DNA from: Stutzerimonas stutzeri
Lineage (GTDB): Bacteria > Pseudomonadota > Gammaproteobacteria > Pseudomonadales > Pseudomonadaceae
Assembly: GCF_024448895.1 (NCBI RefSeq)
Contig: NZ_JAMOIC010000010.1
Span: 62,001 to 126,000 of the forward strand
Direction of reading: 5' to 3'
DNA: 64,000 bases
In this document: positions 28,840 to 37,255 of the stretch, piece by piece
Layout of the letters: every line of letters begins with the position of its first letter
Numbering within the stretch: position 1 is the first letter of the stretch
The notes under the pieces: generated by a model
Told to the model about the DNA's origin: nothing
What the model saw: only the letters and a program-made list of their open reading frames with translations
Database searches by the model: none
Program-made: the position numbers and the translations under genes

Positions 28840-30129
28840 ATGCGCGAAGAACTCAACCAAGGCTTGATTGATTACCTCAAAGCCTCCCCCACCCCTTTTC
28901 ATGCCACCGCCAATTTGGCAAAGGCCCTGCAGGCAGCCGGGTACAAAGCGCTTGATGAGGGCGAGACCTGGCATACCGAGGCCGGCGGACGTTACTACGT
29001 GACGCGCAACGACTCTGCAATCATCGCCTTCCAACTCGGCACTGAGCCGCTGATCGAGCATGGAATGCGCCTGGTCGGCGCGCATACCGACAGCCCTTGC
29101 CTAAGGGTAAAACCGCAGCCGGAGCTGCAGCGCCAAGGCTTCTGGCAGCTCGGTGTTGAAGTCTACGGTGGCGCGCTCCTTGCGCCCTGGTTCGACCGTG
29201 ACCTGTCGCTGGCCGGACGCGTGACCTATAGCCGTGACGGAAAGATCGAGAGCCAGCTGATCGACTTCGAGCTTCCGATTGCAGTGATTCCTAGCCTGGC
29301 TATTCACCTTAACCGCGAAGCTAACCAGGGCTGGGCAATCAACCCTCAGACCGAATTGCCACCCGTCCTGGCACAAGTCGCCAGCGAAGAAAGGCCTGAT
29401 TTCCGGGCTTTATTGGCCGATCAGCTCAGCCGCGAGCATGGCCTGGTTGCTGATGTGGTGCTGGACTTCGAGCTCAGCTTCTACGATACGCAGAGTGCAG
29501 CCGTCATCGGGCTGAATGGCGACTTCATCGCCGGCGCCCGGCTGGATAACCTGCTGTCCTGCTTTGCCGGTCTTCAAGCGCTTTTGAAAGCCGGTCCGGA
29601 AGAAACCTGCGTGCTGGTCTGCACCGACCACGAGGAAGTTGGCTCCGCTTCGATCTGTGGGGCCGACGGGCCGTTTCTTGAGCAGGTGCTGCGCCGTTTA
29701 CTGCCAGGAGATGAAGCATTCCAACGCTGCATCAATCGCTCACTGATGATCTCGGCCGATAACGCCCACGCCGTGCACCCCAATTACAGCGATAAACATG
29801 ACGGCAATCATGGGCCCAAGCTCAACGCCGGCCCGGTGATCAAGGTCAACAGCAACCAGCGCTACGCCACCAGTAGCGAAACAGCGGGATTCTTCCGTCA
29901 TCTCTGCCTTGAGAATGAAGTGTCAGTACAGAGCTTCGTCACTCGCAGCGATATGGGCTGTGGCTCGACCATCGGCCCTATCACTGCGAGTCAACTGGGC
30001 GTACGCACCGTCGACATAGGCCTCCCCACCTTTGGCATGCACTCCATACGCGAGCTGGCGGGGAGCCAGGACCTCGCACATCTGGTCAAAGTGCTCACCG
30101 CGTTCTACTCCAGCGCTGAACTGCCCTAA
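28840..30129 (+). CDS. apeB: M18 family aminopeptidase
   Basis: The 429-aa dizinc aminopeptidase removes N-terminal, often acidic, residues from peptides in the cytoplasm. M18 motifs are present: [16 protein letters not shown] (zinc-ligand His near 79), [14 protein letters not shown] (bridging Asp), [12 protein letters not shown] (catalytic Glu pair near 267) and a late TFGMHSIRE with the final His. GGAG lies 7 nt before ATG 28840. Length is exactly that of bacterial M18 enzymes. Confidence 0.93.
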   Translation: MREELNQGLIDYLKASPTPFHATANLAKALQAAGYKALDEGETWHTEAGGRYYVTRNDSAIIAFQLGTEPLIEHGMRLVGAHTDSPCLRVKPQPELQRQGFWQLGVEVYGGALLAPWFDRDLSLAGRVTYSRDGKIESQLIDFELPIAVIPSLAIHLNREANQGWAINPQTELPPVLAQVASEERPDFRALLADQLSREHGLVADVVLDFELSFYDTQSAAVIGLNGDFIAGARLDNLLSCFAGLQALLKAGPEETCVLVCTDHEEVGSASICGADGPFLEQVLRRLLPGDEAFQRCINRSLMISADNAHAVHPNYSDKHDGNHGPKLNAGPVIKVNSNQRYATSSETAGFFRHLCLENEVSVQSFVTRSDMGCGSTIGPITASQLGVRTVDIGLPTFGMHSIRELAGSQDLAHLVKVLTAFYSSAELP

Positions 30130-30570
30130 GCCGGATACAACTGCGTTGCTGCCCAGGTTCAGGCCTGGTAACCCGAGCGCGCAAACAGGGCATCTCGGTT
30201 GCCGGAGCAGTGCAACAGCAGCCAATGCAGCACTCTTCTCGATGGCAGGGACGCTGGGCTCGACCGCGCAGTATTCAACGCGCGTTGATAGCCCAGTCGC
30301 CCACCTTGCAAAGCCTGCAGGCTGCCTCCATAGTGCTTCCTACTTGCGCCCGCCAAACTGCCGGCCACAAGCCGCTGATATTTCCATTTCGAACCAATAG
30401 CGATACCCCGGTCTAATCCTGTCGACTACCGATACGGTATCGTGTGATGCGAAGGGTCCCCCGCCAGCTCGGAGTGGTTGCCGTCACGGCTTTTATGCCG
30501 CCAGGTGCCGTCGGGCTGTGGTTTATTCCCGCCGGTCAATCTGCGCCGGCGCCTGATTTGATGGCCAAAT
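30130..30570. other. 441-bp intergenic gap before prc
   Basis: No convincing gene. A perfect 6-bp dyad with a one-base centre (CGATAC-G-GTATCG) at 30430-30442 could be an operator near the prc promoter. Short open frames (30159-30368 minus; a 52-codon frame overlapping the prc start on plus) lack ribosome-binding sites and family similarity. Confidence 0.4.
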
Positions 30571-32700
30571 ATGCGTTACTACACAGCCCTGAGTCGCCCC
30601 CTTGAATTCAAACGATCATTGACCGTTGGTCTAGTAGCATTGCTGCTCGGCGTTCAGGTTGCTACTGCATCCGCAAAGCCGGCAGGCGATCACTGGGATT
30701 ATCTGCAGCCTGACCGTGATCAGGTGATTGCCAGCCTCAACGTGGTTGAGTTGCTCAAGCGGCATCACTACAACAAGCCACCACTCAATGATGCGCGCTC
30801 GGCGAAGATATTCGACAGCTACATCAAGATGCTCGACCCATCGCGCAGCTATTTCACCGAGAGTGACCTGGCTGAGTTCAAGGAGTGGCGCAACCAGTTC
30901 GACGACTTCCTGAAGAATGGCAATCTCGAGCCTGGATTCACCATCTACAAAGTTCACTTGGAGCGGCTGCATTCTCGCCTTCAATACACCTTGGGTTTAC
31001 TGGAAAAAGGCGTGGACGGCTTCGACTTCACCGTCGATGAGGAGCTATTGGTCGATCGTGAGAACGCCGCCTGGTCCAAAGACGAAAAGGAACTCGATGA
31101 CCTGTGGCGCAAGCGCGTCAAGGACGAAGTGCTGCGGCTGAAAATCGCCGGCAAAGAGCCCAAAGCCATCGAAGAATTGCTGATCAAGCGCTACAAGAAT
31201 CAGCTCTCGCGGCTTGAGCAGACGCGAGGGGAAGATGTCTTTCAGGCTTACATCAACGCCTTCGCCCAGTCCTACGATCCTCACACTCAGTATCTGTCGC
31301 CTGACAACGCAGAAAACTTCGACATCAACATGAGCCTTTCACTGGAAGGCATCGGTGCCGTACTGCAGAGCGATAACGAATACGTCAAGGTGGTGCGCCT
31401 GGTGCCTGCCGGCCCTGCGGAGAAAAGCAAGCAGATTGCACCAGCCGACAAGATTGTCGGCGTCGGCCAGAACAATGAAGAAATGGTTGATGTCATCGGC
31501 TGGAGGCTCGATGAAGTGGTCAAGCTGATTCGTGGTCCCAAGGGCTCGATTGTCCGGCTCGAGGTGGTCCCGGCCAGCAATGCCCCAAATGATCAGACCA
31601 GCAAGACAGTCGCCATCACCCGCGAGGCGGTAAAACTCGAGGAGCAAGCGGCCAAGAAATCGGTCCTCAACCTTCAGCAGGACGGTCGCGATTACAAGCT
31701 CGGCGTCATCGAGATCCCGGCGTTCTATCTGGACTTCAAGGCGTTGCGTGCCGGCGACAAGGACTATAAAAGCACCACCCGCGACGTCAAAAAGCTGCTG
31801 ACCGAGCTGGAAAAGGAAGAGGTCGATGGCGTCGTCATCGATCTGCGCAATAACGGCGGCGGCTCGCTTCAGGAAGCGACCGAACTGACCGGCCTGTTCA
31901 TCGATAAAGGCCCGACGGTTCTGGTTCGCAATAGCGATGGCCGCGTAGACGTTCTAGCCGACGAGCAGGAGGGAGCGTTTTACAAAGGTCCGCTGGCAGT
32001 GCTGGTCAATCGCCTCTCTGCTTCGGCATCGGAGATCTTCGCGGGTGCGATGCAGGACTATCATCGCGCGCTTATCGTGGGCGGCCAGACGTTCGGCAAA
32101 GGCACAGTCCAGACGGTGCAGCCGCTCAACCATGGTGAGCTCAAGCTGACACTGGCCAAGTTCTACCGTGTTTCTGGGCAGAGCACTCAGCATCAGGGCG
32201 TGATCCCGGACATCTCCTATCCAGCCGACGTAGACACCAAAGAAATCGGCGAAAGCGCTCTGCCTGAAGCGATGCCCTGGGATAGTATCCGCGCGGCGAT
32301 CACACCGGACATGAACCCCTTCAAACCATTCCTGGCCGAACTGAAAGCCCGCCACGAAGCGCGAACCAATGAGAACCCTGATTTCGTCTTTACCCGGGAT
32401 CGCCTTGCTTTGACGCAGGAGCTGACTCACGAGACGACCATCAGCCTCAATGAAGAAAAACGCCGAGCCCAGCAGGAGCGTATCGAGAAGCGTCAGTTGA
32501 CCCTTGAAAACACACTGCGCAAAGCCAAGGGCGAAGAACCTTTGGCCAAACTCGAACGTGAAGATGAAACAACACCTCACATCGAGGAAAAGAAAATCAA
32601 ACCTGAAGACGACGCGTATCTTTCTGAAAGTGGTCGGATTCTCCTCGACTACCTCGGCTTAGATGATGCGATGGCAGAGACTAGCGGCAACGGGCGCTAG
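30571..32700 (+). CDS. prc: Carboxy-terminal (tail-specific) periplasmic protease Prc
   Basis: The 709-aa S41 serine protease degrades periplasmic proteins with non-polar tails and in pseudomonads affects MucA/AlgU envelope-stress signalling. A signal peptide (LTVGLVALLLGVQVATASA) is followed by an N-terminal helical region, a PDZ domain (about 245-335, with the substrate-binding loop near GIGAVLQ), and the S41 core with Ser in RLSASASEIFAG (near 486) and the lysine base in FGKGTVQT (near 509). The charged C-terminal extension rich in E, K and R matches the family's tail domain. Confidence 0.94.
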   Translation: MRYYTALSRPLEFKRSLTVGLVALLLGVQVATASAKPAGDHWDYLQPDRDQVIASLNVVELLKRHHYNKPPLNDARSAKIFDSYIKMLDPSRSYFTESDLAEFKEWRNQFDDFLKNGNLEPGFTIYKVHLERLHSRLQYTLGLLEKGVDGFDFTVDEELLVDRENAAWSKDEKELDDLWRKRVKDEVLRLKIAGKEPKAIEELLIKRYKNQLSRLEQTRGEDVFQAYINAFAQSYDPHTQYLSPDNAENFDINMSLSLEGIGAVLQSDNEYVKVVRLVPAGPAEKSKQIAPADKIVGVGQNNEEMVDVIGWRLDEVVKLIRGPKGSIVRLEVVPASNAPNDQTSKTVAITREAVKLEEQAAKKSVLNLQQDGRDYKLGVIEIPAFYLDFKALRAGDKDYKSTTRDVKKLLTELEKEEVDGVVIDLRNNGGGSLQEATELTGLFIDKGPTVLVRNSDGRVDVLADEQEGAFYKGPLAVLVNRLSASASEIFAGAMQDYHRALIVGGQTFGKGTVQTVQPLNHGELKLTLAKFYRVSGQSTQHQGVIPDISYPADVDTKEIGESALPEAMPWDSIRAAITPDMNPFKPFLAELKARHEARTNENPDFVFTRDRLALTQELTHETTISLNEEKRRAQQERIEKRQLTLENTLRKAKGEEPLAKLEREDETTPHIEEKKIKPEDDAYLSESGRILLDYLGLDDAMAETSGNGR

Positions 32701-32743
32701 ACATCGGGTTGTCATCAAAATGACATCATAGCGTCGTGAAATA

Positions 32744-32771
32744 CGAAGGGCCGCCATTGTGCGGCCCTTCG
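32744..32771 (+). terminator. Intrinsic terminator after prc
   Basis: CGAAGGGCCGC pairs with GCGGCCCTTCG around a short ATTGT loop, 43 bp after prc. Its position also argues that the downstream EAL gene starts at 32799 rather than at the earlier in-frame codon 32736. T-richness downstream is modest. Confidence 0.6.
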
Positions 32772-32798
32772 CACTTTCACGTCCTATACGAGATCGCC

Positions 32799-34595
32799 AT
32801 GACCGTCACCGAGCAGTTGAGCACGTTGGATAACATCCTTGCTCACGGCGACATCACCAGTCTGTTTCAGCCCATCGTGTCGCTTTCCGAACGCCGTATC
32901 CTGGGCTACGAAGCACTGACTCGTGGCCCCTCCAATACCTCGCTGCACTCCCCTATCAATCTCATTGCGGCAGCTCGGCATGCGGGTCGCCTGAACGAGC
33001 TGGAAATGACCTGTCGTGAAAGCGCATGCCGCCGGTATAGCGAGCAGCAGCTGCAAGGCAAACTGTTCCTCAACGTATCTCCGGAGACGCTGCTAGACGC
33101 CACCCACAGGCCGGGGCGCACGTTGGAGCTGCTGCACAAATACAACATCTCGGCGGACAACGTCGTGATCGAGCTGACCGAGCAAACCCCCACCGATGAC
33201 TTCGAATTGTTGGATGCCGCGCTGCATCACTACCGTGATATGGGTTTCTCCATCGCGCTCGACGATCTGGGCGCGGGCTATTCCGGCTTGCGTATGTGGT
33301 CTGAGTTGCGGCCCGACTACGTAAAGATCGATCGCTACTTCATTGATGGCATCCACCGGGACCCTGTCAAACGCGAATTCGTCGAGTCGATCATGAAGAT
33401 CGCCCGAGCTTCGCGCGCCGTGGTCATCGCAGAAGGCATCGAGTTGAGTGAAGAGCTTGAGATTCTTGCGGACATGGGCATCGATCTGGTCCAGGGGTAT
33501 CTGCTGGGACGGCCAGAAGAGCAGGCGCACTTGGATGCCAGCGTTCTGCTGCCAAACGCCAGCACTCGCGAGGATTCGCTCAGCGACGATCAGCCTGGCC
33601 TGTCTGATTTGGTTCTGAAGCAGTCTGCGATTGCTACGACTCACCCGGCCGGCGAAGTGCTGGCAATGTTCCGACAGCAGCCAAGCCTCAACTCAGTTGC
33701 GGTGCTTGACGAAACGGGCGCGCCCGTCGGCATCGTTCACAGAAATCTGCTGTCGGAAGCGCTGCTCAAACCCTTTGCCACCGATCTGCTGACTCGCAAA
33801 CCAATTGCGAAGCTGATGACTGGCGATTTTCTCGCGGTCGAGCTTGGGCATTCCTTGCAGCAGGTCAGCCGGCTACTGACCAGCAGAGCCCGCCAACGCA
33901 TCGATGAAGAGTTCATCATCACGATCAATGGCCTCTACCACGGACTGGGTCGGGTGATAGACGTACTCAAGCTGATTACCGAAATGAAAGTACGCCAGGC
34001 TCAACATGCAAACCCACTGACCTTATTACCCGGCAACGTTCCGATTCAGCAATGTTTGGCGCGCCTGTTGCGTCATCGCCGCGAAGCTATCATCTGCTAT
34101 GTGGACATCGATAACTTCAAGCCCTTCAACGACCTTTACGGTTACGCAAAGGGCGATGAGATTCTGCTGTGCCTGGCGCAGTGCCTTAATGAACTGATCG
34201 ATTCCGGGGCTGATTTCGTCGGACACATCGGCGGCGACGACTTCATGCTCGTCATCGAATCCGAAGATTGGTCATCAAGAATCGAGCGGTTGTTCGATAC
34301 CTTCGAGATACGTTGCAGAAGGTTTTATCGTAGCGAGCATCTGGCTGAAGGCTGCTTCATAGCTGAAGCGCGCCAAGGCGGGTCACAGCGCTATCCCCTG
34401 CTCTCTCTCTCAGTCGGTGCCGTTCCGCTGAAGCCCGAGGCTGGAGACACCTTGGACGCTTCGCTGCTGGCCGGGCTTGCGTCGGAAGCCAAACGCCAAG
34501 CCAAGCTGAAACCAGGTTACAGCCTATACGTTGTCGAGCCGACGCTCCATGTAGCTGAAGATCAGAGCCCCAGCTTGGCGGCGCTGGCCTTGTAA
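32799..34595 (+). CDS. EAL-CBS-GGDEF cyclic-di-GMP signalling protein
   Basis: The 598-aa cytoplasmic protein has, in order, an EAL phosphodiesterase domain (residues about 10-250), a CBS pair (about 265-390) and a C-terminal GGDEF domain. The EAL residues for metal and substrate are all present (YEALTRGP, LFLNVSPE, VVIELTEQ, DDLGAGYSG, VKIDRYF, IAEGIE, VQGYLLGRP), so c-di-GMP hydrolysis is likely. The GGDEF site reads HIGGDDF (near residue 477) and lacks the usual Glu, so it is probably inactive as a cyclase. The CBS pair may bind a nucleotide such as AMP or SAM. The 3' end overlaps the convergent Sel1 gene by 34 bp. Confidence 0.9.
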   Translation: MTVTEQLSTLDNILAHGDITSLFQPIVSLSERRILGYEALTRGPSNTSLHSPINLIAAARHAGRLNELEMTCRESACRRYSEQQLQGKLFLNVSPETLLDATHRPGRTLELLHKYNISADNVVIELTEQTPTDDFELLDAALHHYRDMGFSIALDDLGAGYSGLRMWSELRPDYVKIDRYFIDGIHRDPVKREFVESIMKIARASRAVVIAEGIELSEELEILADMGIDLVQGYLLGRPEEQAHLDASVLLPNASTREDSLSDDQPGLSDLVLKQSAIATTHPAGEVLAMFRQQPSLNSVAVLDETGAPVGIVHRNLLSEALLKPFATDLLTRKPIAKLMTGDFLAVELGHSLQQVSRLLTSRARQRIDEEFIITINGLYHGLGRVIDVLKLITEMKVRQAQHANPLTLLPGNVPIQQCLARLLRHRREAIICYVDIDNFKPFNDLYGYAKGDEILLCLAQCLNELIDSGADFVGHIGGDDFMLVIESEDWSSRIERLFDTFEIRCRRFYRSEHLAEGCFIAEARQGGSQRYPLLSLSVGAVPLKPEAGDTLDASLLAGLASEAKRQAKLKPGYSLYVVEPTLHVAEDQSPSLAALAL

Positions 34596-35029
34596 TGCTC
34601 GGCCTTCTGTACGTCTCGCTCCAAGCCGTGGCCGCCGGCGAGATAGAGCTGAGCCAGTCGTGTTGCCGCCAACGGGTGTCCCGCCTCCACCGCCAGCGTC
34701 CACCAGTGTGCTGCCTTTGCTCCGTCCGGTCCGTGAGTGGCATCCTCGCTAAGGCTGATGACGCCCATCTGGTAAGCGGCCTTGGCATCGCCTTTCTCGG
34801 CAGCTAGACGCAGCAGCCGAATACCTTCCTGCCGCGCACCATATCCCTGCCCGCGGAAGAGCAAAATATGGCCGTAGAAGCTTTGAGCCTTAGGGTCACC
34901 AATCGCGGCCATGCGGGAAAATTGGCCTTCGATCCAACCCCATATTCTCGGATGCTGGACCGCCCATCGAGCGCTCATCAATTTGCGTGCGGCCAGATAA
35001 CCTGCACGCGCCCGTACTTTATGCAGCAT
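34562..35029 (-). CDS. Sel1-like repeat protein
   Basis: The 155-aa protein carries about three Sel1-type helix-turn-helix repeats of roughly 36 residues, for example EGIRLLRLAAEKGDAKAAYQMG and AAHWWTLAVEAGHPLAATRLAQLYLAGG. Such solenoids mediate protein contacts. There is no signal peptide. Its ATG overlaps the stop of the upstream 131-aa gene (TGATG), marking a coupled operon. The partner is unknown. Confidence 0.82.
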   Translation of the reverse strand: MLHKVRARAGYLAARKLMSARWAVQHPRIWGWIEGQFSRMAAIGDPKAQSFYGHILLFRGQGYGARQEGIRLLRLAAEKGDAKAAYQMGVISLSEDATHGPDGAKAAHWWTLAVEAGHPLAATRLAQLYLAGGHGLERDVQKAEHYKASAAKLGL

Positions 35030-35424
35030 CAGGGAATCTCCGGATAATCAAACTCGAACACGCGCGCTACTTCGCCGGCGTGCCAGGAAGCAGCAGCCGC
35101 GCCATCTGCAGGACCGGAAAACCGCCCTAGGCGTGTGGCACATTCGAAGAATCCAGTTTTGGGTAATCGGCTCGCACCCTGGCTTATGACCAAAGCACTG
35201 CGCAAAGGCCGATCAGCGCGGGCATCAAGCGCCGCCAGGTATTCAAGCGCAGCAGTAAGGGTTTGCATCGCGGGAACCGGGAGCTGCAGACGCTCCACCA
35301 ATGCGCGATAAGTTACTAGATGATGTTGACGTCGAGCATCGGCCAATTCATTAAGCAGAGCCTGCCAGTGCTGCCTGCTGATGCGCGCTGACGGGGCGCC
35401 ATCCTTCACGCTTGTTGCTCCCAT
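35029..35424 (-). CDS. Conserved hypothetical protein, 131 aa
   Basis: I recognise no named family. The protein is soluble: an N-terminal helical half (HWQALLNELADARRQHHLVTYRALVERLQL) reads like a small winged-helix or nucleic-acid-binding unit, and the C-terminal half (DRPLRSALVISQGASRLPKTGFFECATRLGR) looks like a beta-rich domain. It overlaps the upstream XRE gene by 19 bp and the downstream Sel1 gene by 1 bp, so all three are translated together. Confidence 0.7.
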   Translation of the reverse strand: MGATSVKDGAPSARISRQHWQALLNELADARRQHHLVTYRALVERLQLPVPAMQTLTAALEYLAALDARADRPLRSALVISQGASRLPKTGFFECATRLGRFSGPADGAAAASWHAGEVARVFEFDYPEIP

Positions 35425-35729
35425 CCCTCGATCTCCAGCGCTCGGGCCAATGCGCGGCGTATCGGTTCCCCTGGGTCGCGCTGGCCGGATTCGATGAGGT
35501 TCAGATAGACAGGGCTTATGCCGGCTGACCGCGCGAGGGCATCCTGGGTCATGCCCTTCTTATCCCGGATAACGGCCAGTTCATCGAACCGTGGGAGTGC
35601 AGCAGGGCAATTGGTCGCCGCTGGCACAGCCGCGCCAGGACTTTGAGCACCTAGCAAACGCTGGTAATCGTCCCAAGGCAGCACAGCGTATTCAGGCACA
35701 CCGTCACGCATGATGATCTGGACGCTCAT
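35406..35729 (-). CDS. XRE family helix-turn-helix regulator with Phd-like N-terminus
   Basis: The 107-aa protein combines an N-terminal strand-helix (MRDGVPEYAVLPWDDYQRLL) reminiscent of Phd/RelB-type antitoxin N-termini with a C-terminal XRE helix-turn-helix (GMTQDALARSAGISPVYLNLIESGQRDPGEPIRRALARAL, residues about 58-98). It heads the three-gene overlapping operon and may autoregulate it. It could be an antitoxin-like regulator, but the downstream protein is not a recognised toxin. Confidence 0.82.
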   Translation of the reverse strand: MSVQIIMRDGVPEYAVLPWDDYQRLLGAQSPGAAVPAATNCPAALPRFDELAVIRDKKGMTQDALARSAGISPVYLNLIESGQRDPGEPIRRALARALEIEGWEQQA

Positions 35730-35872
35730 CCGCTACCCCGTTCATTGTTCCCGTGAATGAAAGGGGATGTTAACAGTGTGAGCGGTTTTTTTTAGCGGAC
35801 GATCACGCACTAAAGAATGAAAAGGCTCAACGGTGTTCAGCGCACCGCAGACTCAGGCGTCCAGTACCGCAC

Positions 35873-36337
35873 CTAGGCGCCTCGTGCACGCCCTACCTCA
35901 TCTACCATCGGCTCGTCAGGGTCAGGCAAACGGTTGATGTCTGCCAGCACATCAGCTGACTGACGATCTTTCCACGCGCGGAACGCTTGAAGTTCATCGG
36001 CCCATTTGCGCATGACCCAAGCCAGGACGGCTAGATCATCAACGAAACCCAGACCCGGGATCCAATCTGGGATGGCGTCCAATGGCGATAGAAAGTACAG
36101 CAGACCAGCAACCACAGCGACCAGAGCAGGTTTGCTGATGGCCCTGTACTCGCCTCGCCACCACGCTACGCAGAGCGCCTGCAGTAGGCCGAGGTCTTCA
36201 CGCAGGCCCTTGATCAGACCGCCGCCCTTGGCTGATCGCTTGCGCGCAACGGCCAGAAGCACGACCGGCAGCCTTCCCCGGGCCAGCACACCCCGCGCCA
36301 TTGGCAGGTACTTCAGGAATTTCCAAGGTGCTTTCAT
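35873..36337 (-). CDS. YkvA family protein (DUF1232)
   Basis: The 154-aa protein contains the DUF1232 core GLLYFLSPLDAIPDWIPGLGFVDDLAVLAWVMR (residues about 78-110), which forms a short membrane-associated helical hairpin with conserved prolines and aspartates. The N-terminus is basic. Function is unknown. Confidence 0.85.
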   Translation of the reverse strand: MKAPWKFLKYLPMARGVLARGRLPVVLLAVARKRSAKGGGLIKGLREDLGLLQALCVAWWRGEYRAISKPALVAVVAGLLYFLSPLDAIPDWIPGLGFVDDLAVLAWVMRKWADELQAFRAWKDRQSADVLADINRLPDPDEPMVDEVGRARGA

Positions 36338-36653
36338 CGATGATTCCTCCTAGACCCGCGCCCAAACAGCGTTGCCTAATTACCCACAGACCTTGTGTAT
36401 AACTGTGTGAACGGTTCTGAATGATTGCCGGAGACGCCCGGCTGACGAGGGTTACATCCCGATCAATGAGTTTATACCCACCAAAATTACTCTTAAAAAC
36501 AGTACGTTATGATCTCCACTGGATCTAATACCTATCGAACTCAACCGGGGAATAACAGAATCTCAAGATGCATAACCGCAATATGCCAAACGCATTAAAG
36601 GCAAAAATTGGCTAGAAAATTGACATTCCCCTTCTGCCCAATAGCTTTAAAGA

Positions 36654-36787
36654 AGACAAACTTGCGGCCCCCTCGTTCCGGAAGAAATATTGATGCAGTA
36701 GTGGACGGCCCGGATCGCTTTCGAGAAAAAAGCCTCGGCTGAGGATCTTTAAACAAAAAAAAAACCGGTCTTTCGACCGGTTTTTTC
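36654..36787 (+). ncRNA. Candidate small RNA
   Basis: A perfect -35 TTGACA at 36620-36625 with a TAGCTT -10-like box at 36642-36647 (16-bp spacing) would start a plus-strand transcript near 36654. It would end at the strong T6 terminator near 36786, about 134 nt. A CCTC-GGCT-GAGG hairpin lies within, then a single-stranded AAACAAAA stretch before the terminator, a layout typical of Hfq-binding sRNAs. There is no family match by memory. Confidence 0.35.
36755..36786 (-). terminator. Bidirectional intrinsic terminator
   Basis: AAAAAACCGGTC pairs perfectly with GACCGGTTTTTT around a TTTC loop. An A10 run on one side and T6 on the other allow function in both directions: for the ComEA-like gene 19 bp away on the minus strand and for any plus-strand transcript. 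Confidence 0.85.
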
Positions 36788-36804
36788 TACTCAATTAGGA
36801 ACCA

Positions 36805-37119
36805 TCAATTCAAACTGAGCTTGGCCCTGTTCTTTTCCAATGTCGCTGCGCCTATTCCCTTTACTTCGAGTAGTTCGTCAACGGAGCTGAAGGCACCGTG
36901 GGTTTCGCGATACTCGACAATGGCTTTCGCTTTTGTCTGGCCAATGCCCTTCAGCTCGCGGGTCAGAGTCTCGGCGTCGGCAGCATTCAGGTTGATTGGG
37001 GCCGTCTGGACAATGGCCGCTGAAGCGGTTGTGGCGGGATCTGCTTTCGCTGCATAGCTGTTGACAGAAAGGCCAGCGAGCATCGCGAAAACAGTTGCAG
37101 AAAGGAGAGTTTTAATCAT
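36805..37119 (-). CDS. ComEA-like helix-hairpin-helix DNA-binding protein
   Basis: The 104-aa exported protein has a signal peptide (LLSATVFAMLAGLSVNSYAA) and two tandem helix-hairpin-helix motifs: LNAADAETLTRELKGIGQTKAKAIVEYR and FSSVDELLEVKGIGAATLEKNRAKL. This matches ComEA, the periplasmic DNA receptor for natural transformation, although small ComEA-like proteins are widespread and competence is not proved by it alone. Stutzeri-group pseudomonads are often naturally transformable. It is a single gene with a strong terminator. Confidence 0.88.
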   Translation of the reverse strand: MIKTLLSATVFAMLAGLSVNSYAAKADPATTASAAIVQTAPINLNAADAETLTRELKGIGQTKAKAIVEYRETHGAFSSVDELLEVKGIGAATLEKNRAKLSLN

Positions 37120-37255
37120 TTTTTCATGTCCTTATGAGTATTGGATTAACAGCGCGGTACTCCATGCGCCGCAGCCACCACTCTAAGCCGGAACAATGAC
37201 ATGTCAAACCGAAGACACCGTTCCGTGACCGATGCCTCACCCTGAGCCCAGCGGA

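Larger units (their letters stand above)
36338..36804. other. 467-bp AT-richer intergenic region
   Basis: The gap between the DUF1232 and ComEA-like genes is lower in GC than its surroundings. It contains a sigma-70-like promoter and a strong bidirectional terminator (see the sRNA entry). The 60-codon minus-strand frame at 36612-36794 overlaps the terminator and is not accepted as a gene. Confidence 0.5.

Noticed and set aside
30447-30605. 52-codon frame overlapping the prc start
   Set aside because: No ribosome-binding site, proline-rich low-complexity product and overlap with prc in another frame.
36612-36794. 60-codon minus-strand frame
   Set aside because: Its first codons are formed by the terminator stem and A/T-runs; no ribosome-binding site.
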